Below, one piece after another: positions 1-5,166 of a stretch of 6,459 nucleotides of DNA. Position 1 is the stretch's first letter. The number at the start of each line of letters is the position of its first letter. The notes below the pieces were generated by a model. That model was not told where the DNA came from. It ran no database searches and saw only the letters and a program-made list of their open reading frames with translations. Location: contig CASBPW010000326.1 of NCBI GenBank assembly GCA_949127685.1, forward strand, positions 1 through 6,459, given 5' to 3'. The translations under genes and the position numbers were made by a program. The DNA comes from Candidatus Sivonenia alaskensis PMM_0068. Its GTDB lineage: Bacteria; Cyanobacteriota; Cyanobacteriia; Gloeobacterales; PMM-0068.

Positions 1-254
1 AAATAAAGATGCTCATAGCGCTCATCAGCTCTGAGTATGCGACAAATTTCTGGCCCATCTAGATCTGGAATATGCCAGTCACAGATAATCAGGTCTGGAG
101 GCTCGGATTCAACAGACCCCATTAGGTCTATGCCGGATTCAAATTCTTGGATAATAAAGCCTTGGGCTTCGAGATGCTGAACCATAACAGCACGACTACT
201 CTGATCGGAATCAGCGATTAAAATAGTAGGAGTGTGCATCGTAACGGACATCAT
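1..254 (-). CDS. Response regulator receiver domain protein (N-terminal part, cut by window edge)
   Basis: Translating the minus strand from an ATG at 254-252 gives 84 open codons running off base 1. The protein shows receiver-domain order: beta strand 1 with an acidic site (TPTILIADSDQ, residues 8-18), helix 1 (about 20-32), then beta strand 3 with the phosphoacceptor Asp59 in LIICDWHIPDLDG. The PDLDG turn after Asp59 is typical of CheY-like domains. Receivers are phosphorylated on this Asp by a histidine kinase and pass the signal to an output domain; any output domain here lies outside the window, so the response cannot be named. The second residue of the usual acidic pair is Ser16 (D15-S16-D17). 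Two further ATGs, at 251-249 and 239-237, are possible starts, and no strong ribosome binding site separates them. The gene diverges from rapZ. Confidence 0.85.
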   Translation of the reverse strand, partial: MMSVTMHTPTILIADSDQSSRAVMVQHLEAQGFIIQEFESGIDLMGSVESEPPDLIICDWHIPDLDGPEICRILRADERYEHLY

Positions 255-439
255 AGTAAGAATATAGCTGCTAGTTAGTGTACATTTCTATGGCGACTAT
301 CAACGAACTTAGAGAAGAATTTAATTTTTTATAGTCAACCATTTATTATCTGCTCACATACTTTAGTTTTCTTCTTCGGAACCGTTACAATTATACCGAT
401 GAGGACATTTTATCTATGGACCGTCCCTTTGGGGAATGC
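255..439. promoter_or_regulatory. Divergent intergenic region between the receiver gene and rapZ
   Basis: This AT-rich spacer must carry the leader and presumably the promoters for both outward-facing genes. On the plus strand TACAAT (386-391) resembles a -10 element, but no good -35 lies at the expected distance. On the minus strand TATATT close to the receiver start is a similarly weak candidate. An inverted repeat GACTAT (295-300) / ATAGTC (331-336) flanks 30 nt. None of these is strong enough to name a regulator. Confidence 0.3.
431..435 (+). promoter_or_regulatory. Shine-Dalgarno sequence favouring the ATG at 440 for rapZ
   Basis: GGGGA at 431-435 lies 4 nt before the ATG at 440. An upstream in-frame ATG at 416 has its own GAGGA at 401-405, about 10 nt away. 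The start at 440 places the Walker A loop where RapZ proteins have it, a few residues after the initiator, so it is preferred; the upstream start would add 8 residues of no family character. Confidence 0.5.
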
Positions 440-1360
440 ATGACGAGGACATTAATCATAACAGGATTGGCGGGCGCTGGTAAAAGTACCGTCGTTCGTA
501 TCCTTGAGGACCTTGGATACTTTTGCATTGATAACTTCCTTCCGGGGTTAGTCAATCCTCTTCTTCAACTTACTCCGCGCACTCCATTGGCAGAAATTCC
601 TGTAGCCCTGATCATTGACAGCCGTGGAGACCGATTCTCCAATAATAGGATTCCCAAAACTGGTGAACCTCTCGCAGATGATGTGCGTCGAGCCCTCCAT
701 AATTTCAAAGACCACGGCTATGAGCCCTATGTATTGTTTTTAGAGTGCAATACAGAAATTTTAGTCCGTCGTTATGCCCTGAGTCGACGTCCTCATCCTT
801 ATCCAGTCCATGAAGGGATGGAAAGAGCCATAGAACAAGAACGGAAAGTACTTGAACCTTTGCGCACGTTAGCCCATCAAATATGGGACACCAGTGATTG
901 GACTCCGCAGAGGTTGCGGGCTGAAGTGGAGCAGATCGTCTCGGGGAAAGAACATAAGCCCATACTGGGCGTCAGTTTAATGAGCTTTGGGTATAAACAT
1001 GGGCTACCCCGTGATGCGAATCTGGTCTTCGACATTCGCTTCTTGGCGAACCCTTATTACGACCCATTCTTACGGCCCTTAACGGGGCGGGACCAAGCGG
1101 TGCAAGATTTTGTATTTAGCCATCCTGAAAGCCAAGAGACTTATGCTCAGCTCTTGAGTTTAGTGACCCACTTTTTGTTAGCCTATGAACAAGAAAAACG
1201 AGGGCGCGTTACAGTGGCAGTGGGTTGTACAGGCGGTCAACACCGTTCTGTTTCATTTATTGAGAGATTAGCTGAAGATTTAGGACTAGATACTGGGCAC
1301 GTTCTATCGGTATACCACCGAGACTGTGACCACAATCAGGCAACCCTCATAGGTTCATAA
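440..1360 (+). CDS. rapZ: RapZ/YvcJ family P-loop nucleotide-binding protein
   Basis: From the ATG at 440 the product is 306 residues, slightly longer than the roughly 285 usual for the family. The N-terminal P-loop domain begins TRTLIITGLAGAGKSTVV, with Walker A GLAGAGKS (Lys15 from this start) and the typical EDLGYFCIDN. VALIIDSRGD is the Walker B-like strand. The C-terminal domain carries SFGYKHGLP, DIRFLANPYYDP, the GCTGGQHRSVS motif and a final VYHRDCDH. In E. coli RapZ binds the sRNA GlmZ and presents it to RNase E to control glucosamine-6-phosphate synthase; B. subtilis YvcJ hydrolyses GTP. Which role applies in a cyanobacterium is not shown by the sequence. The gene ends 4 nt before yvcK, so both are probably one transcript, as in the rapZ-yvcK-whiA cluster of Gram-positive bacteria, but whiA does not follow here. 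Confidence 0.93.
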   Translation: MTRTLIITGLAGAGKSTVVRILEDLGYFCIDNFLPGLVNPLLQLTPRTPLAEIPVALIIDSRGDRFSNNRIPKTGEPLADDVRRALHNFKDHGYEPYVLFLECNTEILVRRYALSRRPHPYPVHEGMERAIEQERKVLEPLRTLAHQIWDTSDWTPQRLRAEVEQIVSGKEHKPILGVSLMSFGYKHGLPRDANLVFDIRFLANPYYDPFLRPLTGRDQAVQDFVFSHPESQETYAQLLSLVTHFLLAYEQEKRGRVTVAVGCTGGQHRSVSFIERLAEDLGLDTGHVLSVYHRDCDHNQATLIGS

Positions 1361-1364
1361 AAAG

Positions 1365-2696
1365 ATGGCTGTGACTGATCTAAAATCGCGTACGCAAAAG
1401 ATAGGCAAGTGGCTCTATCCAGGCATGCGAATCAAAAGATGGCTCTTTCTTTTTGGGATAGGGACTCTCTGCATCAGTATCGGTTTAGCGATTTGGATTG
1501 ACCTCAGACCAGTGTTCTACACAGGATTATTTTTGGGCGGAGCCGTGCGCACCCTCGCCAAAGCTATCCCAAATGACATCAGCGGTCCGCTGGTCTTAAT
1601 CAGTGGCCTAAGCCTTATGTTTTTGGGATTTCGCCAAGCAGTTTCTTCTATTACAGAAGTTCTGGGACCTGAAGACGAAGATCTGGTGGACCTGATGTTT
1701 GAGCGTAGACGCCTGACTCGTGGAGCCAAGATTGTAGTCATTGGCGGCGGTACTGGGCTTTCTACTTTGTTGCGAGGCCTCAAGGCATTCAGCTCCAATA
1801 TTACGGCGGTAGTTACGGTTGCCGATGACGGAGGTTCTTCTGGGCGTTTGCGTAAGGAATTTGGGGTCTTGCCTCCCGGCGATATCCGGAATTGTCTTGC
1901 CGCTCTAGCAGACGAAGAAAAATTGATCACAGAACTCTTTCAATACCGCTTTACCAGCGGGGAAGGATTGACTGGGCATAGCTTTGGCAATCTATTTTTA
2001 ACGGCTATGGCAGATGTCACGGGAGACTTGGAGAAAGGGATTGAAGCGAGTGCCCGAGTCCTGGCTATCCGGGGGAGGGTTTTGCCCGCCACTTTGGAGG
2101 ATGTGCGACTCTGGGCTGAATTTGAAGATGGCCGTCGCGTAGAAGGCGAGTCCAATATTCCGAAAGCCGCAGGCAAAATTACCCGGGTAGGATGTATTCC
2201 TGAATCTCCAAAAGCTCTGCCCGAAGTTATAAGAGCGCTTCGAGAAGCAGACCTGATCATTATTGGTCCCGGTTCTTTGTACACCAGTGTGATCCCTAAC
2301 CTTCTGGTCCCTGAGATTTCTGCAGCGATTGCCGCCAGTGATGCTCAGAGAATTTACATCTGCAACATCATGACCCAGCAAGGAGAAACCGATAACTTTA
2401 GTGTGGCTGACCATGTCCAAGCCATTGAAAAGACTGTCGGTTACCGCATTTTCGATACGGTCCTCATGCAGAAAGATAATCCCAGAATTTATCTGGACAA
2501 GTACCGCCAGGAAGGTTCCCAACCCGTTCGCATCGATCGAGAGCGTCTGGCTCTGATGGGGATTCAGCTCGTCTTGGCCCATGTCCTCGAAGAGAACCAC
2601 GAGAAAGCAACCATCCGCCATAACTCTCGTCGTTTAGCAAGGGCCGCCGTGCAGTGGTATCTGCGCAAGATACGGGCCGTCAAACAGGCTTCGTAA
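1365..2696 (+). CDS. yvcK: YvcK/CofD-like gluconeogenesis factor with N-terminal membrane anchor
   Basis: The 443-residue product has two parts. Residues 1-120 include a basic start and hydrophobic segments at about 26-45 and 72-90, with a shorter one between, suggesting a membrane anchor. The core from about 121 is a CofD-like nucleotide-binding fold: KIVVIGGGTGLSTLLRGLK (122-140), TVADDGGSSGRLR (151-163), GVLPPGDIRN (167-176), GHSFGNLFLTAM, GPGSLYTSVIPNLLVPEI and CNIMTQQGETDNFSVADH. Homologues in Bacillus, Listeria and mycobacteria bind UDP-sugars and are needed for growth on gluconeogenic carbon and for normal cell-wall synthesis; despite the CofD name they are not F420 enzymes. The membrane extension is the form I recognise from cyanobacteria and is the main taxonomic clue in the window. 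It follows rapZ by 4 nt and lacks a strong ribosome binding site of its own, so translational coupling is likely. Confidence 0.94.
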   Translation: MAVTDLKSRTQKIGKWLYPGMRIKRWLFLFGIGTLCISIGLAIWIDLRPVFYTGLFLGGAVRTLAKAIPNDISGPLVLISGLSLMFLGFRQAVSSITEVLGPEDEDLVDLMFERRRLTRGAKIVVIGGGTGLSTLLRGLKAFSSNITAVVTVADDGGSSGRLRKEFGVLPPGDIRNCLAALADEEKLITELFQYRFTSGEGLTGHSFGNLFLTAMADVTGDLEKGIEASARVLAIRGRVLPATLEDVRLWAEFEDGRRVEGESNIPKAAGKITRVGCIPESPKALPEVIRALREADLIIIGPGSLYTSVIPNLLVPEISAAIAASDAQRIYICNIMTQQGETDNFSVADHVQAIEKTVGYRIFDTVLMQKDNPRIYLDKYRQEGSQPVRIDRERLALMGIQLVLAHVLEENHEKATIRHNSRRLARAAVQWYLRKIRAVKQAS

Positions 2697-2708
2697 CTCT
2701 GAATGTTT

Positions 2709-2715
2709 AAAAAAA
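2709..2715 (-). terminator. T-tract just after tRNA-Thr, possible transcription end
   Basis: Seven A residues on the plus strand give T7 on the minus strand, starting 3 nt after the CCA end of the tRNA. There is no separate hairpin before it, so it is not a classical intrinsic terminator; the folded tRNA itself might assist release. It lies between the yvcK stop codon and the tRNA. Confidence 0.3.
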
Positions 2716-2717
2716 TC

Positions 2718-2792
2718 TGGAGCCGTTGACGAGGATTGAACTCGTGACCTCACCCTTACCAAGGGTGTGCTCTACCACTGAGCTACAACGGC
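2718..2792 (-). tRNA. tRNA-Thr (anticodon GGT), CCA encoded
   Basis: The minus strand from 2792 folds as a standard cloverleaf. The acceptor stem GCCGTTG/CAACGGC has 7 perfect pairs. The D stem GCTC/GAGC holds a 7-nt loop AGTGGTA. The anticodon stem CACCC/GGGTG encloses the loop TTGGTAA, giving anticodon GGT (plus-strand 2758-2760), which reads the Thr codons ACC and ACU. The variable loop is AGGTC and the T arm is ACGAG-TTCAATC-CTCGT. The discriminator base is U (2721) and it is followed by CCA in the DNA (2720-2718). The mature body is 72 nt without CCA. It lies opposite to the flanking protein genes. Confidence 0.97.
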
Positions 2793-2811
2793 ACACACAA
2801 GTGCTGAGCAT

Positions 2812-2817
2812 AGTATA
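2812..2817 (-). promoter_or_regulatory. Possible -10 element for tRNA-Thr
   Basis: On the minus strand this reads TATACT, five of six matches to TATAAT, placed about 20 nt upstream of the tRNA 5' end, which would leave a short leader. No convincing -35 box is present at 16-18 nt. A second candidate, TATGCT, overlaps the region just downstream. Confidence 0.3.
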
Positions 2818-2860
2818 AGTTGTCCCGAAATACCAGAGCATTAAAACAAATTAGGACTCT

Positions 2861-3442
2861 ATGACCCCGGTTCTTTTTGTCGGTTTAGGAAATCCAGGTC
2901 CGGAATACGACCAGACACGCCACAATATCGGCTATATGGCCCTAGACCACTTAGCAAAATCTTGGTCCATTGCCTGGAAAGAAGAACGCAAATTTCAAGG
3001 CTGGTTTGGCTCTGGAAACCACAAAGGTCATCGCGTCCATTTCCTGAAGCCTACTACCTATATGAATAACTCCGGTCAAGCGGTGAGAGCCGTATGTGAC
3101 TGGTTTAAATTAGAACCCTCTCAAGTCTTAGTCCTTTACGATGAACTGGCCTTGCCTGCTGGACGTCTACGCTTACGGGCTCAAGGGTCTGCGGGAGGAC
3201 ACAATGGCGTCAAATCCCTTATCCAGCATCTTGGGACTCAGGATTTTCCACGCCTCCGTATAGGGATCGACAGCGCCCGAGATAGCAGCCAAAGCGTGGG
3301 CTATGTCTTAGGTCGTTTTTCTCAGGCACAGCGGGCCTTGCTTCCGGCTACCTTAGATGCAGTAGAAGCTTGCATAGACACCATTTTCAAAGAAAATTTT
3401 GCCAAGGCCATGAGCATTTATAATGCTTGGTCTGCTGAGTGA
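2861..3442 (+). CDS. pth: Peptidyl-tRNA hydrolase
   Basis: Pth cleaves the ester bond of peptidyl-tRNAs released early from ribosomes, recycling tRNA in the cytoplasm. The 193-residue product matches the usual bacterial length. It opens with LFVGLGNPGPEYDQTRHNIGY, which contains Asn11 and the catalytic His21 (His20 in E. coli). The other substrate-binding and catalytic positions are present: TTYMNNSGQAV around residues 65-75, YDELALPAGRLRLR with Asp94, and GSAGGHNGVKSL with His114 and Asn115. The ATG at 2861 is preceded by AGGA at 2853-2856, 4 nt away, and puts the first strand exactly at the N-terminus as expected. The next gene follows 48 nt after the stop on the same strand, so the two may be cotranscribed. 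The gene is intact and shows nothing unusual. Confidence 0.97.
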   Translation: MTPVLFVGLGNPGPEYDQTRHNIGYMALDHLAKSWSIAWKEERKFQGWFGSGNHKGHRVHFLKPTTYMNNSGQAVRAVCDWFKLEPSQVLVLYDELALPAGRLRLRAQGSAGGHNGVKSLIQHLGTQDFPRLRIGIDSARDSSQSVGYVLGRFSQAQRALLPATLDAVEACIDTIFKENFAKAMSIYNAWSAE

Positions 3443-3476
3443 GTTGCGGTAGGATGCACTGACTGAATAACTTTAC

Positions 3477-3481
3477 GGGAG
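3477..3481 (+). promoter_or_regulatory. Shine-Dalgarno sequence deciding a TTG start
   Basis: GGGAG at 3477-3481 lies 8 nt before TTG at 3490. In this frame a stop codon (TGA, 3460-3462) lies upstream and there is no ATG or GTG between, so TTG at 3490 is the best-supported start for the following gene. Confidence 0.6.
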
Positions 3482-3489
3482 CGCATCAC

Positions 3490-4185
3490 TTGTTTTTCTC
3501 CGCCCAACTCCATCATCATATCCAGGAAGCCAAAGCTCATGGCCTGACCGGCCTTCAAAATGAGGTTGTCCATACGGCAGCCCCCTATATTGTCCGGGCT
3601 ACCCTCATTCTGGGAGATCAGACCTTTCAAGCCCACGGCCAACAGGATGATCTTATGGCCGCTGAGAATATGGCGATGGAACGCGTGTTCGCCCTCGCCG
3701 GGCTAGCAAGAGAGGGAGAAGTAGGCGGTGAACCTCTGGTGACTGTTTCTTCTTCAGTGCCAAACGTGACGCCGATTAGGCTGATGGGACGTGTCGAGCC
3801 CATAGAGCAACCCCGCGACGCTCATGAACCGATTCAGCTTACTCAAACTGTTGAAACCCGTGAGTCCGAGCTAGACTTCGACCTTCCGGGTCCAGAGGAA
3901 GAAGAATTTTCTCCTACTCCCTTACCTCCTTTAGATGAACCAGACTTTTTTTCAGGCGGTGCAGAAGAATCAGGGGATACGGAACTCCCTTCGGCTTTAC
4001 ACGACCAACTGCTCGAACAACTGATGGAGCAAACAACGCAGGAAATTCGACGCATTGGCATGAACAATAATCTGGGTAGAACGCACTTGAAAAACAGTTA
4101 TGGCAAGCTCACCCGTCAGGAATTAACCCTCGCCGAACTAAAATCTTTCCTGAGCTACCTCAAAAGCCAACCCAGTAAAAAGTAG
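3490..4185 (+). CDS. Unassigned protein: small alpha/beta N-terminal domain, acidic linker, helical C-terminus
   Basis: I do not recognise a named family. The 231-residue product begins at TTG. Residues 1-75 could form a compact domain: a helix (HHHIQEAKAHG), strands (EVVHTAAPYIVRATLIL, then DQTFQAHG) and a final helix (DDLMAAENMAMERVFALAGL). That order and the A-G ending of the second strand recall a double-stranded-RNA-binding fold, but the basic KKxAK patch of that fold is replaced by acidic and neutral residues. Residues about 76-170 are a low-complexity linker rich in Glu, Asp, Pro and Ser (PGPEEEEFSPTPLPPLDEP), probably disordered. The last 60 residues are helical and end GRTHLKNSYGKLTRQELTLAELKSFLSYLKSQPSKK-like, a pattern I associate loosely with C-terminal modules of cyanobacterial hypothetical proteins. 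No signal peptide or membrane segment is seen. It lies 47 nt behind pth. The coding call is strong; the function is unknown. Confidence 0.8.
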   Translation: MFFSAQLHHHIQEAKAHGLTGLQNEVVHTAAPYIVRATLILGDQTFQAHGQQDDLMAAENMAMERVFALAGLAREGEVGGEPLVTVSSSVPNVTPIRLMGRVEPIEQPRDAHEPIQLTQTVETRESELDFDLPGPEEEEFSPTPLPPLDEPDFFSGGAEESGDTELPSALHDQLLEQLMEQTTQEIRRIGMNNNLGRTHLKNSYGKLTRQELTLAELKSFLSYLKSQPSKK

Positions 4186-4265
4186 CACAGGCTCTCTAGA
4201 AACTGATCCCCTGATCTGCTTCTCTGGGCTATCTGGGTCTTATAGCATCAAGGTTGTTGATTAAT

Positions 4266-4281
4266 GTTAGAAGTATCTAAC
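4266..4281. repeat. Perfect palindrome GTTAGA-N4-TCTAAC upstream of trxA
   Basis: GTTAGA (4266-4271) and TCTAAC (4276-4281) are exact inverted copies separated by AGTA. The site ends 50 nt before the trxA start and covers the place where a -35 box would lie for the TATAAA at 4298-4303. It could be an operator for a dimeric regulator. As a terminator for the upstream gene it would be poor, because only a mixed CCTTTCTATT follows. Confidence 0.45.
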
Positions 4282-4297
4282 CTTTCTATTGGACTGA

Positions 4298-4303
4298 TAT
4301 AAA
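4298..4303 (+). promoter_or_regulatory. Possible -10 element of the trxA promoter
   Basis: TATAAA (five of six matches to TATAAT) lies 28 nt before the trxA ATG. No consensus -35 stands 17 nt upstream, where the palindrome lies instead. TACATA at 4311-4316, 16 nt after TTGGAC (4289-4294), is an alternative pair of comparable weakness. Confidence 0.35.
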
Positions 4304-4331
4304 ATTGGTGTACATATAGACGTGGTCGTTT

Positions 4332-4649
4332 ATGGCCGTCAAAAAGCAATTTTCTAGTTTTGAAGAGATGCTGCAAGGCTCGGAAACTCCTCTTTTAGTT
4401 GATTTTTATGCCCCCTGGTGCGGCCCTTGTCAGATGATGGGTCCGATTCTGGAAAAAGTTGGTGCCCAGCTGAAAGACCGGCTTCAGGTTATCAAAATCA
4501 ACACGGATAAGTACCCTGACCTAGCGGCAAAACATAAAATCACCTCACTACCTACGCTGGTGGTCTTCAAAAATGGGAAGCCAGTGGAACGCATCGAAGG
4601 TTTGGTAAGAGCGGAGCAACTCATTCAACATCTAAACCAAGTGCTTTAG
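4332..4649 (+). CDS. trxA: Thioredoxin
   Basis: The 105-residue product is a complete single-domain thioredoxin, a cytoplasmic dithiol reductant for enzymes such as reductases and peroxiredoxins. The active site is APWCGPCQ with the redox pair Cys30 and Cys33. The buried Asp24 sits in LLVDFYAPW, the cis-proline is Pro74 in TSLPTLVVFKNG, and the closing Gly91 is in RIEGLV. All hallmark residues are present, and there is no signal peptide or extra domain. The ATG at 4332 fits the family N-terminus although no clear Shine-Dalgarno sequence precedes it. It is separated by 146 nt from the gene before it, with its own candidate promoter, so it is probably a separate transcription unit. Cyanobacteria carry several thioredoxin types; this compact form could be m-type-like, but the subtype is not certain. 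Confidence 0.96.
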   Translation: MAVKKQFSSFEEMLQGSETPLLVDFYAPWCGPCQMMGPILEKVGAQLKDRLQVIKINTDKYPDLAAKHKITSLPTLVVFKNGKPVERIEGLVRAEQLIQHLNQVL

Positions 4650-4752
4650 AGGGTTTGACTGCCCAAATCATCACAGCGCGGCCCTGATAGCGCTCGGGGG
4701 AGTTCACTACCAAATTGACCCTAAATCAACGTGAGTTCAACGGAAATTGAAG

Positions 4753-4800
4753 CTTGAAAGCCTTGCAGAATAAAGAGCCTGAAGATAAAAGCTTTTCAAG
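4753..4800. repeat. Long-loop inverted repeat behind trxA
   Basis: CTTGAAAGC (4753-4761) pairs with GCTTTTCAAG (4791-4800) over 9 base pairs with one bulged T (4794), enclosing 29 nt. It lies 9 bp before the larger repeat structure and may belong to the same structured element. No T-run follows, so it does not look like a terminator. Confidence 0.4.
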
Positions 4801-4809
4801 TATCTGTCA

Positions 4810-4903
4810 ATAAGAGTTTCTTGTTGAGAAAGATGGATTAAATTCTCAATAGCGAGTCTTGTTGACACAAGGTTGATTGGGCAATGATTACTGAAACTCT
4901 TAT
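4810..4903. repeat. 94-bp element with 11-bp perfect terminal inverted repeats and internal hairpins
   Basis: ATAAGAGTTTC (4810-4820) and GAAACTCTTAT (4893-4903) are exact inverted copies. Within them lie TTGAGAA (4824-4830) / TTCTCAA (4843-4849), a 7-bp stem with a 12-nt loop, and CTTGT (4858-4862) / ACAAG (4867-4871), a 5-bp stem with a TGAC loop that wobble pairs can extend to about 8. The nested order is compatible with a three-way junction. It could be a structured RNA, a regulatory RNA segment or a miniature mobile element; no target-site duplication is seen at the edges. The repeats are certain, the nature of the element is not. Confidence 0.5.
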
Positions 4904-5045
4904 CCCGCAGTAGATATAGCGATTAAATTCCGTCGAACTCGCGTTAATATTACCAAGAATTTTCACCTATCCACGGGTACGACCGCTACTTGATTTGATA
5001 ATTGAACCGTGATGGGGCTCAGTGGTGGAAATAAAAGAAGCAAGT

Positions 5046-5140
5046 ATGGGTGTTCACGATTGGCCCTGGCGTTACCGAAGCTACTTGTAAAACGGTCATT
5101 AAGCCATCTACCCTATGGATGCCGCGATCGAGAATGATAA
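5046..5140 (+). pseudogene. Possible decayed ISL3-type transposase fragment
   Basis: Read from 5046, the plus strand gives MGVHDWPWRYRSYL followed by stops. This resembles the core of ISL3-family transposases, where a GVDDWAWR-like motif carries a catalytic Asp and is followed by a YGT(I/V)L(V/I)DLE stretch. A shift of frame gives TVIKP next, and a third frame gives LP...DRE near 5120-5140, reminiscent of the family's LLPDRE. The match is short, broken by stops and frameshifts and made from memory of the family pattern, so it is only a hint of an insertion-sequence remnant. No terminal repeats were identified. The end overlaps nothing intact and stops short of the protease gene. Confidence 0.27.
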
Positions 5141-5166
5141 ATCTGTCTCTTACCAAACGACAAACC

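Larger units (their letters stand above)
4650..5166. other. Gene-free spacer, AT-rich and rich in inverted repeats
   Basis: About 517 bp between trxA and the protease gene contain no convincing intact gene. Directly behind trxA, AGCGC (4675-4679) and GCGCT (4690-4694) could form a weak 5-bp hairpin without a T-run, so a proper terminator is not seen. Further on are a bulged stem at 4753-4800, a branched repeat structure at 4810-4903 and a decayed transposase-like stretch from 5046. A hand count of 4801-4860 gives 19 G+C in 60, against 36 in 60 for 5701-5760 in the protease gene. Confidence 0.7.

Noticed and set aside
290..334. 14-codon reading frame (ATG to TAG, 45 nt with stop) upstream of rapZ as a leader peptide
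   Set aside because: No ribosome binding site, no codon run typical of attenuation and no terminator hairpin behind it.
416..439. Upstream ATG start for rapZ adding 8 residues
   Set aside because: It has a Shine-Dalgarno-like GAGGA, but the added residues have no family character, and the ATG at 440 puts the P-loop at the usual distance with GGGGA before it. Not fully excluded.
1517..2621. Long antisense reading frames opposite yvcK
   Set aside because: They lie wholly within a strongly conserved gene, have low-complexity translations without motifs and are best explained as shadows of its codon structure.
2718..2792. tRNA-Thr as the attachment site of an integrated element
   Set aside because: The flanking genes on both sides are housekeeping, no repeat of the tRNA 3' end was seen elsewhere in the window, and the composition change lies 2.4 kb away.
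3843..4067. Serine-rich antisense frame opposite the acidic linker
   Set aside because: Ser-rich translation is the mirror of the Glu/Asp/Pro-rich linker codons on the plus strand; no start signal.
4810..4903. Integron attC site or CRISPR unit
   Set aside because: The repeat ends lack the attC core pattern RYYYAAC/GTTRRRY, no integrase or cassette is nearby, and no regularly spaced direct repeats occur.
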